DNA of 64,000 nt from Ralstonia sp. UNC404CL21Col (GCF_000620465.1 NZ_JIBE01000003.1:1674001-1738000), one strand, 5' to 3'; positions 42,703 through 52,055 are shown, counted from the first letter of the stretch. Program-made: numbers and translations. Notes: a model not told the origin generated them from the sequence alone.

Positions 42703-43656
42703 GCTGCGCAGCGTCGCGCCCACGGCTTCGTCCCACGGCGTGTGCGGTTCGGCGCCGAGTGCCTGCACGAGCTTGGCGTTGTCCATGCGCACCGGGTATT
42801 GCCACAGGTATCGCATCTCGCGCATCTCGCGCAGCATCTCCGAGAACGGCGCCAGCGCAGGCATCAGCCACCACGGGAAGGCGCGCGTCTTGACCGGGCG
42901 GCCCACCGCGCGGCCAATCGCGGCGGCCATCTGCGTGCCGTCGGCATCCCAGTGACCGCGCATGTGGTAGACGGCAAAGTTCGGCAGACGGTCGCCTTGC
43001 TCGACAAGACGCAGCATCGTTTCGGCCACGTCCGGCAGGTATGCCCATTGATGGCCGATGCCCGCGGCGCCGGGCTGCGTGACGGTGCGGACGGGCTTGC
43101 CCGGCTTGACCAGCGCGCCGGCAAACCACGTGTTGCCGGTTTGCGGCCCGAAGAAATCGCCGGCGCGCACGATCAGGCTGCGCACGCCGTCTGCGCTGGC
43201 GGCCTGCATGCGGCGCTCCAGCTCTGCGCGGATCTTGCCCTTGCGCGTGAGCGGTGCCTGCGCAGTCGTTTCGCGCAGCAGGGGAAACGTGTCCGGCGCA
43301 AAGTTGTACACCGTGCCCGGCAGCACGATGCGCGCTCCTGAAGCACGGGCGGCGGCGATGGTGTTGTCGATCATCGGCAGCACCAGCCCGGCCCAGTTCT
43401 GGTAGCCCGGCGGGTTGACGGCGTGGATGATCAGTTCCGCGCCTTGCGCCGCGCCGACCACGTCTTCGCGCACCATCGCGTCGCCGCGAATCCATTCGAA
43501 CGCGGTGTTGCGGTTCGTCAGCGCCTCCGGATTGCGCTGCAGCGCCCGGACATGCCAGCCGCGTGCCACCAGCCGACGGGCCACTTCACCGCCGATGCCG
43601 CCGGTGGCGCCCAGTACCAATGCGATGCGTTTTGCCTGTTGGTTTGCCTGTTCCAT
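42688..43656 (-). CDS. NAD(P)-dependent epimerase/reductase-like protein
   Basis: The 322-aa extended short-chain dehydrogenase-type protein has an N-terminal dinucleotide motif LVLGATGGIGGEVARRL (about residues 12-28), then AAQGAELIIHAVNPP and YLPDVAETMLRLVEQ. The canonical YxxxK is not obvious, as in atypical/NmrA-like members. AGGAG precedes the ATG at 43656. It is divergent from a LysR regulator 105 bp away, its probable controller. Confidence 0.85.
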   Translation of the reverse strand: MEQANQQAKRIALVLGATGGIGGEVARRLVARGWHVRALQRNPEALTNRNTAFEWIRGDAMVREDVVGAAQGAELIIHAVNPPGYQNWAGLVLPMIDNTIAAARASGARIVLPGTVYNFAPDTFPLLRETTAQAPLTRKGKIRAELERRMQAASADGVRSLIVRAGDFFGPQTGNTWFAGALVKPGKPVRTVTQPGAAGIGHQWAYLPDVAETMLRLVEQGDRLPNFAVYHMRGHWDADGTQMAAAIGRAVGRPVKTRAFPWWLMPALAPFSEMLREMREMRYLWQYPVRMDNAKLVQALGAEPHTPWDEAVGATLRSLGCR

Positions 43657-43749
43657 GACCGTGCTCCTGAAGTGTGGGAGAGCGTTGCGATGGACGCATT
43701 CTGGGCGCGACTGTGCTTCAATGGAATTGTTGATGATAAGCGTGCAGCT

Positions 43750-43763
43750 ATACGAATTTGTAT
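43750..43763. promoter_or_regulatory. palindrome overlapping the LysR start codon
   Basis: ATACGAATTTGTAT is a near-perfect dyad (one mismatched pair) in the shared control region of the divergent oxidoreductase and LysR genes. Its last two bases are the first two bases of the LysR start codon. It fits a LysR-type site used for autoregulation, by inference. Confidence 0.45.
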
Positions 43764-44658
43764 GAACGGAACTGAGCCCGGCTGGGAGCTGTATCGGACG
43801 TTTCTTGCTGTTGTGCGAGAAGGATCGCTGTCGGGCGCCGCCCGCGCACTGGGGCTGACGCAGCCCACGGCAGGGCGGCATGTCGATGCGCTCGAACGTG
43901 CGCTGGGCATGTCGCTCTTCATCCGAACGCAGCAGGGACTGAGCCCCACAGAAACTGCGCTATCGCTGCGGCCGTTTGCGGAATCGCTCGAAGCCACGAG
44001 CGCCGCCTTGCTGCGCGCCGCGTCCAGCCAGGGCGAAGGCGTGCGCGGCACCGTGCGCATCACCGCCAGCGAGGTGGTGGCGGTGGAGGTGCTGCCGCCC
44101 ATCCTCGCCGATCTGCACGCCGCCTATCCGGAGCTGACGCTCGAGCTGGTGCCTTCGAACCGGATGGAAGACCTGTTGCGCCGCGAGGCGGACATCGCCG
44201 TGCGCATGCAGCCACCGAGCCAGGGCGTGCTCGTCGCGCGGCACTTGGGGGAGATTGAATTGGGGCTGTTTGCGCACCAGCGCTATCTGGCACAGCGCGG
44301 CACGCCAACCACGGTGGAAGAACTCGCTGGCCACACGTTGATCGGCTACGACAAGGAGAACGCATTCCTGCGCAGCGTGCGAGCACAGTTCCCGTGGATC
44401 CAACGCAACCGCTTCGCACTGCGCACCGACAGTGACCTGGCTGCAATTGCTGCGCTGCGCGCCGGCTTTGGCATCGGCTTCTGCCAGGTGGGCCTGGTGC
44501 GGCACAACGCAGATCTGGTTCGGCTGTTCGGCAGTCAGGTCTCCATCACGCTCGACACCTGGCTCGCCATGCACGAAGACCTGCGTGACAGCCCGCGCTG
44601 CCGCGTCGTGTTTGATGCGTTGGCGACGGGGCTGCTGCGTTACATCAACGGCGATTGA
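43762..44658 (+). CDS. LysR family transcriptional regulator
   Basis: The 298-aa regulator has an N-terminal helix-turn-helix (FLAVVREGSLSGAARALGLT, then QPTAGRHVDALERALGMSLF) and a C-terminal effector domain (VRITASEVVAVEVLPPILAD, IAALRAGFGIGFCQVGLV). The ATG at 43762 is chosen because the frame further upstream overlaps the divergent gene and its promoter. It likely controls that divergent oxidoreductase. Confidence 0.92.
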   Translation: MNGTEPGWELYRTFLAVVREGSLSGAARALGLTQPTAGRHVDALERALGMSLFIRTQQGLSPTETALSLRPFAESLEATSAALLRAASSQGEGVRGTVRITASEVVAVEVLPPILADLHAAYPELTLELVPSNRMEDLLRREADIAVRMQPPSQGVLVARHLGEIELGLFAHQRYLAQRGTPTTVEELAGHTLIGYDKENAFLRSVRAQFPWIQRNRFALRTDSDLAAIAALRAGFGIGFCQVGLVRHNADLVRLFGSQVSITLDTWLAMHEDLRDSPRCRVVFDALATGLLRYINGD

Positions 44659-44670
44659 TCGATCGCGTTG

Positions 44671-44886
44671 TCAGCGGCCCTGGCGCAGTGGGTCGAGCAG
44701 ACCCTTCAGGCCGTTGTGATCCAGCTCCTGCATCAGCGCCAGCAAGCGGCCGATCTGCCCCGGCGGAAAGCCCTCGCGCGCGAACCAGTTGAGGTAATGG
44801 CCCGGCAGGTCGGCAATCAGGCGGCCCTTGTACTTGCCGAAGGGCATTTGCGTGGTGACGAGGCGTTGGAGGTCTTCGGGGTTCAT
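44671..44886 (-). CDS. DUF3820 family protein
   Basis: The 71-aa protein MNPEDLQRLVTTQMPFGKYK, then GRLIADLPGHYLNWFAREGF, is the DUF3820 signature. Its relatives have been described as putative quorum-sensing-regulated or nuclease-associated factors, but no biochemical role is certain. It lies 5 nt downstream of a LysR gene on the same strand and may be co-transcribed with it. Confidence 0.85.
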   Translation of the reverse strand: MNPEDLQRLVTTQMPFGKYKGRLIADLPGHYLNWFAREGFPPGQIGRLLALMQELDHNGLKGLLDPLRQGR

Positions 44887-44891
44887 GGGCG

Positions 44892-45800
44892 CTATTGTGC
44901 CGCCGATGCGGGGACGAACGTGGGCACCTGCTCCAACAAATGCCCCACAAAACCGGAGAGCTTCGGCAGCGGCCGCCGATCCTGCCGATACACGACATGA
45001 ATCGGCCGCGGCTCGGGCGCATACGCTTGCAGCACGCGCACGAGTCGGCCGCTGGCCAGGTCTTCGGCGACGAGCACTTCGGGCTGCAGCAGCAGGCCCG
45101 CACCGGCAACCGCTGCCGCGCGCAAGCCATGGCCGTCGTTGCAGGTGAAGGCCGGGTCGTCGCGCCAGGGCGTGGCGCCGCTCCAGCCGGCAAGCTGCCA
45201 CGCATTGCGGTTGTTCCACACCATGTGCGACAGGCAGCGATGCTGCGGCAGGTCGGCCGGCGTTTCCGGTCGGCCGTACCGCGCCAGATACTCCGGCGAC
45301 GCGCAGATGACCATGCGATACACGCACAGCGGCTTGGCCACCAGATCGGCATCGCCCAGGGGCCCGATGCGGACGGCGAGATCGAACCCTTCGTCGACGA
45401 GATCGACCATGCTGTTGCTGAGGTTCAACTCCACGCGCACCTGCGGATGCGCCTGCTGGAAGGTCGCGGCCAGTGGTGCGATCACGCACGCGCCGAACGT
45501 GGTCGGCGCGCTCACGCGCAGCGTGCCCGAAGGCGACGCGCGCAGCCGTTCGACGGACGTTTCCGCCCAGCGCACCTGTTCCAGCACACGCTTGGCATCT
45601 TCGTAGAACACGCGGCCGGCGTCGGTCAGGCTTTGGCGGCGCGTGCTGCGCTGGAGCAGGCGTGCGCCCAGTTGCGTCTCCAGAGCGCTCACATATTTGC
45701 CGACCATCACCGCGGACATCTCGAGCCGCGCCGCCGCCTCGGTGAAGTTGCCGCCTTCGACCACGGCAACGAAGGTCTCCATGCTGCGCAGCTTGTCCAT
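44892..45800 (-). CDS. LysR family transcriptional regulator
   Basis: The 302-aa regulator starts MDKLRSMETFVAVVEGGNFT, with a helix-turn-helix (AAARLEMSAVMVGKYVSALE) and an effector domain (LRVSAPTTFGACVIAPLAAT, LVDEGFDLAVRIGPLGDADL). An ATG four codons upstream (45812) is a possible alternative start. It is divergent from the short SDR gene (107-bp gap), its probable target, and precedes the DUF3820 gene. Confidence 0.92.
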   Translation of the reverse strand: MDKLRSMETFVAVVEGGNFTEAAARLEMSAVMVGKYVSALETQLGARLLQRSTRRQSLTDAGRVFYEDAKRVLEQVRWAETSVERLRASPSGTLRVSAPTTFGACVIAPLAATFQQAHPQVRVELNLSNSMVDLVDEGFDLAVRIGPLGDADLVAKPLCVYRMVICASPEYLARYGRPETPADLPQHRCLSHMVWNNRNAWQLAGWSGATPWRDDPAFTCNDGHGLRAAAVAGAGLLLQPEVLVAEDLASGRLVRVLQAYAPEPRPIHVVYRQDRRPLPKLSGFVGHLLEQVPTFVPASAAQ

Positions 45801-45907
45801 ATTCCGAACCATTGATTTGGAATGCCCGAAGGTATCACGGCTTTATCGCATGAGGGGTTCGGCCAAGAATAGGCGCCATTCCAACCGGATTTGCGAAGGA
45901 GCACAGC

Positions 45908-46513
45908 ATGAAAATCGTCGTGATTGGCGCCAGCGGCACACTGGGCCGCGCCGTGGTGGCAGAACTGGAGCAGGGCGGTACGCACGAAATCATCCGCGTC
46001 GGCCGCACGCAGGGCGAACATCAAGTCGACATCACCAACGCAGACAGCGTGGCAGCGCTGTTCGACAGGCTCGGTCGGGTCGACGCCATCGTCTCCACCG
46101 CGGGCAATCTGTTCTTCGGGCCGTTGACCAAGATGACGGCCGCGGATTTCAACGTGGGCCTGCAGGACAAGCTGCTCGGCCAGGTGCGCCTGGCGCTGGT
46201 CGGTCAGCATTATCTGAACGACGGCGGCTCGATCACGCTGACGACCGGCATCGTGGGGCAGGAGCCGATCGCACAAGGCGCCAACGCCACTGCGGTGAAC
46301 GCGGGGGTGGAGGGCTTTGTGCGCGCCGCCGCGTGCGAGCTGCCGCGCGGCATCCGCATCAACGCTGTGAGCCCGACGGTGCTGACCGAATCCATGGAGG
46401 CATATGGCCCGTTCTTCCCGGGCTTCGAGCCGGTCTCGGCAGCACGCGCGGCGTTGGCGTATCGGCGCAGCGTGGAGGGCGTGCAGAGCGGCCGGGTGTA
46501 TCGCGTGGGCTGA
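45908..46513 (+). CDS. short-chain dehydrogenase-like protein lacking the YxxxK motif
   Basis: The 201-aa protein has an SDR Rossmann start, KIVVIGASGTLGRAVVAEL, and the VSTAGNLFFGP and LPRGIRINAVSPTVL segments. Where SDR enzymes have the catalytic Tyr-x-x-x-Lys, it has Ala127 and Asn131 (NATAVNAGVEGF). The protein is also shorter than normal (about 250 aa). A family of about 200-aa SDR-like proteins with this feature exists. It may be a binding or sensor protein, or use other residues. AGGAG precedes the ATG. A LysR gene is divergent. Confidence 0.88.
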   Translation: MKIVVIGASGTLGRAVVAELEQGGTHEIIRVGRTQGEHQVDITNADSVAALFDRLGRVDAIVSTAGNLFFGPLTKMTAADFNVGLQDKLLGQVRLALVGQHYLNDGGSITLTTGIVGQEPIAQGANATAVNAGVEGFVRAAACELPRGIRINAVSPTVLTESMEAYGPFFPGFEPVSAARAALAYRRSVEGVQSGRVYRVG

Positions 46514-46668
46514 GTCCGCCCAGGTCGTGAACACGTTAAGTTTCGGGGTATCTCCCCCTTGCCCGCGTGGCGTGACTCCTTCTAGACTCGTTCATCCCCG
46601 ACCCATCGGTCGGTCAATCGCAGATTCAGGGCGGGCGCAGACCCGCTCGACCTATCTCAGGAGACGGC

Positions 46669-47817
46669 ATGAAGGTATCGCGCGCATCCCGCATTGCATT
46701 CGCCGCGACGGCGCTGTTGGCCGGTACGGCATTCGCCCAGGTGAAGGTCGGCATCACGGTGTCGGCCACCGGGCCGGCGGCGTCGCTGGGGATTCCCGAG
46801 AAGAACACCGTGGCGCTGCTGCCCAAGGAAATCGCCGGCAAGAAGGTCGAGTACATCGTGCTCGACGATGCGTCTGACACGACCACCGCCGTCAAGAACA
46901 CGCGCAAGCTCATCACCGAAGACAAGGTCGACCTGGTGATCGGTTCGACTGTCACGCCCAACTCGCTGGCGATGGTCGACGTGGTGGCCGAGAACGAAAC
47001 GCCGATGATCACCCTGGCCGCCTCCGCGCGGATCGTCGAGCCGATGGACGCCAAGCGCGCGTGGGTCTTCAAGACGCCGCAGAACGATTCCCACATGGCA
47101 ACGGCCATTGCCGAGCACATGGCAAACCATGGCGTAAAGACCGTCGCGCTGATCGGCTTTGCCGATGCCTATGGCGATTCGTGGGCGCAGGAGTTCGACA
47201 AGGTGGCGGGGCTGCGCAAGCTGAAGGTTGTCGCCAACGAGCGGTTTGCGCGCACCGATACGTCGGTGACGGGCCAGGTGCTGAAGATCATGGCGGCCAA
47301 TCCGGATGCAGTGCTGATCGCAGGCTCAGGTACGCCGGCCGCGCTGCCCGAACGCGCGCTCAAGGAGCGGGGCTACAAGGGCAAGCTGTATCAGACGCAC
47401 GGCGTGGCGAACGCCGACTTCCTGCGTGTGTGCGGCAAGGACTGCGAAGGCACGTTCCTGCCGGCGGGCCCGATCCTGGTGGCCGAGCAGCTGCCGGACA
47501 GCAACCCGGTGAAGAAGCCGGCGCTGGCGTACAAGACGGCATATGAGAAGACGTACGGCGGACAAGTCTCCACCTTCGGCGGCCACATGTGGGATGCCGG
47601 TTTGTTGCTCACCAACGCGATGCCGGAAGCGCTGAAAAAGGGCCAACCGGGCACGCCGGCGTTCCGCAAGGGATTGCGCGACGCGATGGAGACGACGACC
47701 AATCTGGCGATCTCGCACGGCGTGATGAATATGAACGCGAAGGACCACCTTGGTCTGGACCAGCGCTCGCGCGTCATGGTCGAAATCAAGGACGGCAAGT
47801 GGAAGCTGCAGAATTGA
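46669..47817 (+). CDS. ABC transporter substrate-binding protein, branched-chain amino acid type
   Basis: The 382-aa periplasmic binding protein has a signal peptide (MKVSRASRIAFAATALLAGT, ending AFA). The mature protein begins QVKVGITVSATGPAASLGIP. FRKGLRDAMETTTNLAISHG near the end fits the Peripla_BP_6 family. CAGGAGAC lies before the ATG. No permease or ATPase genes are adjacent, so it is an orphan receptor that may serve the liv operon 9 kb upstream or a remote transporter. It ends at a strong terminator. Confidence 0.9.
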   Translation: MKVSRASRIAFAATALLAGTAFAQVKVGITVSATGPAASLGIPEKNTVALLPKEIAGKKVEYIVLDDASDTTTAVKNTRKLITEDKVDLVIGSTVTPNSLAMVDVVAENETPMITLAASARIVEPMDAKRAWVFKTPQNDSHMATAIAEHMANHGVKTVALIGFADAYGDSWAQEFDKVAGLRKLKVVANERFARTDTSVTGQVLKIMAANPDAVLIAGSGTPAALPERALKERGYKGKLYQTHGVANADFLRVCGKDCEGTFLPAGPILVAEQLPDSNPVKKPALAYKTAYEKTYGGQVSTFGGHMWDAGLLLTNAMPEALKKGQPGTPAFRKGLRDAMETTTNLAISHGVMNMNAKDHLGLDQRSRVMVEIKDGKWKLQN

Positions 47818-47843
47818 CGATGTAGCCAACGTCATCGGCCCAC

Positions 47844-47875
47844 GCAAAACGCACGGTTCGCGCCGTGCGTTTTGC
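47844..47875. terminator. bidirectional terminator between the binding-protein gene and the aldo/keto reductase gene
   Basis: The 13-bp perfect stem GCAAAACGCACGG (47844-47856) with CCGTGCGTTTTGC (47863-47875) has a 6-nt loop. A-run and T-run lie within the stem base, giving function on both strands. Confidence 0.88.
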
Positions 47876-47892
47876 TTTGTCTGGCGGAGGGC

Positions 47893-48906
47893 TCAAGCGT
47901 TGACGACGCTTTGCGGCACTGGCGACGCCGTGGTTTCCGGCAGCGCAGCGTCGATTTCCGCGAGATCCGCATCCGTCAGTTTCAGGCTGGCCGCGCCGAG
48001 CAGGCCGTCAAGCTGATCCGGCCGTCGCACGCCGACGATCGCGCCCGTCACCACCGGGTTGCGCAGCGTCCACGCGATGGCGACTTCGGCGGGCGTGCGT
48101 CCATGCCGGGCGCCGACGCCACGCAGCACCTCCACCAGCGCCAGGTTGCGCGTCAGATTCGGCTCCTGAAATTCGGGGCTGCGCTGCGCGCGCCAGTCAT
48201 TGGCCGGCAGCGCGGCGATGCGCTCGCGCGTCATGCGCCCCGACAGCAGTCCCGATTGCAGCGGCGAATAGACGATGTTGCCGATGCCATGCGCCGCCGT
48301 GTACGGCAGGATGGATTCCTCGATGCCCCGCATCAGCAGCGAGTAGGGCGGTTGCAGCGAGGCAATCGGCGCGACGGAGCGGGCGCGTTCCATTTGCGCC
48401 GCATCGAAATTCGACACGCCGATATGGCGGATCTTGCCAGCGCGGCGTGCCTCCGCCAGCGCGCCAATGGCGGCTTCGATCGATTGCTCCGGCGCCCCGG
48501 GCGGGAAGGCCGGCCAGTGGATCTGGTATAGGTCGATCGCGTCCACGTTCAGGCGGCGCAGGCTCTCGTCGATTTCACGTGAAAGCGATGCGGGGTCGAG
48601 CGAATGCGAAATCCGCCCCTGCGCGTCCCACACCAGCGAACCCTTGGTGAACACGTACGGGCGGCGGTCTGCGGGCAACGTGCGCAGCGCGCGGCCGACC
48701 ACCGTTTCCGCGTGGCCCAGCCCATAGGCGGCAGCGGTATCGATCCAGTTGATGCCGGCGTCCGCAGCGGCGGCGATGGCGGCAATGGAATCGCGATCGT
48801 CCTGCGCGCCCCAGCCATATTCCCAGTTGCCGCCGCCCGTGGCCCACGTGCCGAAGCCGAGTGGAGAGATGTGCAGGTCGGATTGACCGAGTTGTCGTGT
48901 CTGCAT
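47893..48906 (-). CDS. aldo/keto reductase
   Basis: The 337-aa NADPH-dependent TIM-barrel oxidoreductase has GINWIDTAAAYGLGHAETVV (catalytic Asp and Tyr, about residues 50-70), DLYQIHWPAFPP with the catalytic His region near residue 130, and IVGVRRPDQLDGLLGA near the C-terminus. It resembles YajO/GSP69-type stress reductases. It is divergent from a LysR gene, 86 bp away, that probably regulates it. A TTTCACGTGAAA core resembling parS occurs inside it at 48573-48584. Confidence 0.92.
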   Translation of the reverse strand: MQTRQLGQSDLHISPLGFGTWATGGGNWEYGWGAQDDRDSIAAIAAAADAGINWIDTAAAYGLGHAETVVGRALRTLPADRRPYVFTKGSLVWDAQGRISHSLDPASLSREIDESLRRLNVDAIDLYQIHWPAFPPGAPEQSIEAAIGALAEARRAGKIRHIGVSNFDAAQMERARSVAPIASLQPPYSLLMRGIEESILPYTAAHGIGNIVYSPLQSGLLSGRMTRERIAALPANDWRAQRSPEFQEPNLTRNLALVEVLRGVGARHGRTPAEVAIAWTLRNPVVTGAIVGVRRPDQLDGLLGAASLKLTDADLAEIDAALPETTASPVPQSVVNA

Positions 48907-48992
48907 GGCGATGTCCTTGTCAGGTCAGGGAGAGGAGTCGCCAGTCTAGGCAGCGCGGTCGCGCCGATTAAGTGGATAGAATCGGATGCACT

Positions 48993-49923
48993 ATGAAGAC
49001 AGAATTCACAATCGATCCGGACCTGCTGCCCGCGCTGGATGGACTGCGCCGCGTTGCGGAGGCGGGGAGCTTCACGCAGGCGGCCGCAGCGCTGGATGTT
49101 TCGACGTCTGCGCTGTCGCAGACCATCCGGCGTTTGGAGTCCGCGCTCGGCGCGCAATTGTTGGCGCGTACCACGCGGCAGGTGAGTGCAACCGAAGCCG
49201 GCGAAGCCTTGCTCGCGGTCGTGCGGCCGAGCCTCGATGCACTGTACGGCGCCATGGCCGAAGTGGGGGAGCGCGCCACAGAGCCGCGCGGCGCGTTGCG
49301 CGTGACGGCCTCCCGCGTCGCCTATCAGGCGGTGCTGCAGCCGGTGCTGGGCGATTTTCTCGCGCGCTATCCGCGCATCGATCTGGAGGTCTCGGTGGAC
49401 GACGGCCTATCCGCCATCGTCGCCGACCGCTTTGATGTCGGCATCCGCTTCGGCGAGCGTGTCGAGCGCGACATGGTGGGCGTGCCAATCGGGCCGGCGC
49501 GCCGCATTGCGGTGGTGGCCAGCGCCGAGTATCTGCAAACGCATGGCACGCCCGGCTCCCCCGACGCCCTGCGCGGCCATCGGTGTATCCGATACCGTTT
49601 TCCAAGCAGCGGCGCCTTGTACGACTGGGAGTTTGCCGCACCCGGCGGCGGCGCCAACCAGTCGGCGGATGTGGTGGGCGGCTTCATCGCCAATGACGTG
49701 CTGGCGATGGTCGAGGCGGCGAAGCAGGGCGTGGGCTTGGCGCACGTGCTGGAAGACCTCGTCGCCGACGATGTGGCGGCTGGCCGCTTGGTTCGGGTGC
49801 TCGAAGATTGGTGCCCGCCGATGTATCGCTTCCATCTCTATTTCCCCCCGCATGCCGCAGATGCCGGGCAAGCTGCGCGTGTTCATCGATTTTCTGCAGG
49901 CACGCTCGGCTAAAGGTGAGTAA
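48993..49923 (+). pseudogene. LysR family regulator with a probable C-terminal frameshift
   Basis: The frame from ATG 48993 encodes a normal LysR protein (VAEAGSFTQAAAALDVSTSA, LRVTASRVAYQAVLQPVLGD) up to FHLYFP. It then passes a run of six C (49844-49849), and the downstream frame reads PHAADAGQAARVHRF and stops at 49913. With five C it would continue PRMPQMPGKLRVFIDFLQAR and stop at 49923, which matches the usual end of this LysR subfamily. Either a real +1 frameshift replaced the last 20 or so residues, or it is a homopolymer sequencing error. The DNA-binding and most of the effector domain are intact, so it could still act on the divergent reductase gene. Confidence 0.8.
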
Positions 49924-49937
49924 CCGTCGGCGGAATG

Positions 49938-49953
49938 TGTTTCACGTGAAACA
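49938..49953. promoter_or_regulatory. parS centromere site 1
   Basis: TGTTTCACGTGAAACA is the perfect 16-bp ParB-binding palindrome. It lies just upstream of mnmG and 3.6 kb before parB. Confidence 0.97.
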
Positions 49954-49977
49954 CAAACGTCGCGACCAAGCGGTGCA

Positions 49978-49993
49978 TGTTTCACGTGAAACA
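49978..49993. promoter_or_regulatory. parS centromere site 2
   Basis: It is a second perfect TGTTTCACGTGAAACA, 40 bp from the first (centre to centre, about four helical turns). Both sit in the 182-bp gap before mnmG. Confidence 0.97.
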
Positions 49994-50105
49994 CGAAAAG
50001 CAGGGGAATTTCGTCCCGATTGCCGCATGGCCGAACTGCGGTGTAGCCGCGCGACTTATAATTCCGCTTCTCCAATTTTTGATGCCTCCATGCGAGGAGG
50101 AAGCC

Positions 50106-52055
50106 ATGCTGTATCCAATTGAATTCGATGTGATCGTGGTGGGCGGCGGACACGCCGGCACCGAGGCCGCGCTGGCGGCAGCGCGCATGGGGTGTCAGAC
50201 CCTGCTGCTGACGCACAACATCGAGACGCTGGGGCAGATGAGCTGCAATCCGTCCATCGGAGGCATCGGCAAGGGCCATCTGGTCAAGGAAGTGGACGCC
50301 TTGGGCGGGGCCATGGCCATCGCGACGGACGAGGGCGGCATCCAGTTCCGTATCCTCAATTCCAGCAAGGGCCCGGCGGTGCGGGCGACGCGCGCCCAGG
50401 CAGACCGCGTGCTGTACAAGGCGGCGATCCGTCATCGCCTCGAAAACCAGCCGAACCTGATGTTGTTCCAGCAGGCCGTGGAAGACCTGCTTGTTGAAGG
50501 AGATCGTGTCGTCGGGGCGGTGACGCAGGTCGGCGTGCAGTTTCGCGCACGTGCTGTCGTGCTGACGGCCGGGACGTTCCTGGATGGCAAGATCCACGTC
50601 GGACTGAATAACTACACGGGCGGGCGTGCGGGCGACCCCGCCGCGGTATCGCTGTCGGCGCGTTTGAAGGAATTGAAGCTGCCGCAAGGGCGCCTCAAGA
50701 CCGGTACGCCGCCGCGCATCGATGGCCGGTCCATCGATTTTTCGGTGCTCCAAGAGCAACCGGGCGATCTCGACCCGGTGCCGGTGTTCTCGTTCATGGG
50801 CCGCGCGGACATGCATCCGCGCCAAGTGCCATGCTGGGTGACGCACACCAACGAGCGCACGCACGACATCATCCGCGCCGGGCTGGACCGCTCCCCGATG
50901 TACACGGGCGTGATCGAAGGGGTGGGACCGCGCTACTGCCCCAGCATCGAAGACAAGATCCACCGCTTTGCCAGCAAGGACAGCCACCAGATTTTCCTGG
51001 AGCCGGAAGGTCTGACGACGAACGAGTTTTACCCGAATGGCGTGTCGACCAGCCTGCCGTTTGATGTGCAGCTGGACCTGATCCACTCGATGCGCGGGCT
51101 GGAAAACGCCCACATCCTGCGGCCCGGTTACGCCATCGAGTACGACTACTTCGATCCGCGCGGGCTCAAGGCTTCGCTGGAATCGAAGGCGATTTCCGGT
51201 CTGTTCTTCGCCGGCCAGATCAACGGGACAACCGGTTACGAAGAGGCTGCGGCGCAAGGCCTGCTGGCGGGTATCAACGCCGGCCTGCAAGTGCAGGGCA
51301 AGGATGCTTGGACGCCTCGGCGCGATCAGGCTTATCTGGGCGTGCTCGTCGACGATCTCATCACCCGGGGCGTGACCGAGCCGTATCGTATGTTCACCAG
51401 CCGGGCCGAGTTCCGCCTCAGCCTGCGTGAAGACAACGCCGACATGCGCCTGACCGAAGTCGGCCGCGCATTGGGCGTCGTCGACGATGCGCGCTGGGAT
51501 GCGTTCAACCGGAAGCGTGACGCTGTTTCACGTGAAACAGAGCGTCTCAAGTCGACCTGGGTGAATTCGGCCACGCTTCCGTTGGAAGATGCTGAGCCGG
51601 TGCTGGGCAAGGGCATTGAGCGTGAGTACGCCTTGGCCGACTTGCTGCGCCGCCCGAACGTGACGTACGAAACGCTCATGGGTATGCAGGGCGGCAAGTA
51701 CGCGCTCGAATCGCCCTTGGCTGAAGACCCGTTGCTGGCCGAGCAGATCCGCGAGCAGGTCGAGATCGGCATCAAATACCACGGATACATCGCCCGGCAA
51801 GCCGATGAAGTCGAGCGCCTCGGTGCAAACGAAAACACACGTCTGCCGGCCGATTTCGATTATTCGCAGGTGCGCGGCCTGTCGATCGAGGTCCAGCAAA
51901 AGCTTGCCAAGCACAAGCCGGAAACCATCGGGCAGGCTTCGCGTATCTCCGGCATCACGCCGGCCGCCGTGTCACTGCTGCTTGTGCATTTGAAGAAGGG
52001 CGTGCTGCGTGGCCAAGTCGGCCCGCGCGCCAGTGCAGAAGGTGAGGCCGCTTGA
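50106..52055 (+). CDS. mnmG: tRNA uridine-5-carboxymethylaminomethyl(34) synthesis enzyme MnmG
   Basis: The 649-aa FAD protein forms, with MnmE, the cmnm5 group on U34 of certain tRNAs. The FAD motif is [20 protein letters not shown] (residues 7-26). [17 protein letters not shown] and [18 protein letters not shown] are GidA signatures, and the C-terminal region carries the tRNA/MnmE-binding domain. GAGGAGGA lies before the ATG at 50106; a longer frame begins within the second parS and is not used. Its stop overlaps the rsmG start by one base (TGATG). A parS site lies inside it. Confidence 0.97.
   Translation: MLYPIEFDVIVVGGGHAGTEAALAAARMGCQTLLLTHNIETLGQMSCNPSIGGIGKGHLVKEVDALGGAMAIATDEGGIQFRILNSSKGPAVRATRAQADRVLYKAAIRHRLENQPNLMLFQQAVEDLLVEGDRVVGAVTQVGVQFRARAVVLTAGTFLDGKIHVGLNNYTGGRAGDPAAVSLSARLKELKLPQGRLKTGTPPRIDGRSIDFSVLQEQPGDLDPVPVFSFMGRADMHPRQVPCWVTHTNERTHDIIRAGLDRSPMYTGVIEGVGPRYCPSIEDKIHRFASKDSHQIFLEPEGLTTNEFYPNGVSTSLPFDVQLDLIHSMRGLENAHILRPGYAIEYDYFDPRGLKASLESKAISGLFFAGQINGTTGYEEAAAQGLLAGINAGLQVQGKDAWTPRRDQAYLGVLVDDLITRGVTEPYRMFTSRAEFRLSLREDNADMRLTEVGRALGVVDDARWDAFNRKRDAVSRETERLKSTWVNSATLPLEDAEPVLGKGIEREYALADLLRRPNVTYETLMGMQGGKYALESPLAEDPLLAEQIREQVEIGIKYHGYIARQADEVERLGANENTRLPADFDYSQVRGLSIEVQQKLAKHKPETIGQASRISGITPAAVSLLLVHLKKGVLRGQVGPRASAEGEAA
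51524..51539. promoter_or_regulatory. parS centromere site 3, inside mnmG
   Basis: It is a third perfect TGTTTCACGTGAAACA, within the mnmG coding sequence, read in frame as VSRET. It lies 1.2 kb upstream of parA. Confidence 0.95.

Noticed and set aside
48571-48586. parS-like palindrome GATTTCACGTGAAAGC in the aldo/keto reductase gene
   Set aside because: The inner 12 bp match but all four outer bases differ from the parS consensus, so ParB binding is doubtful. It is worth a look in a ChIP experiment but not called.
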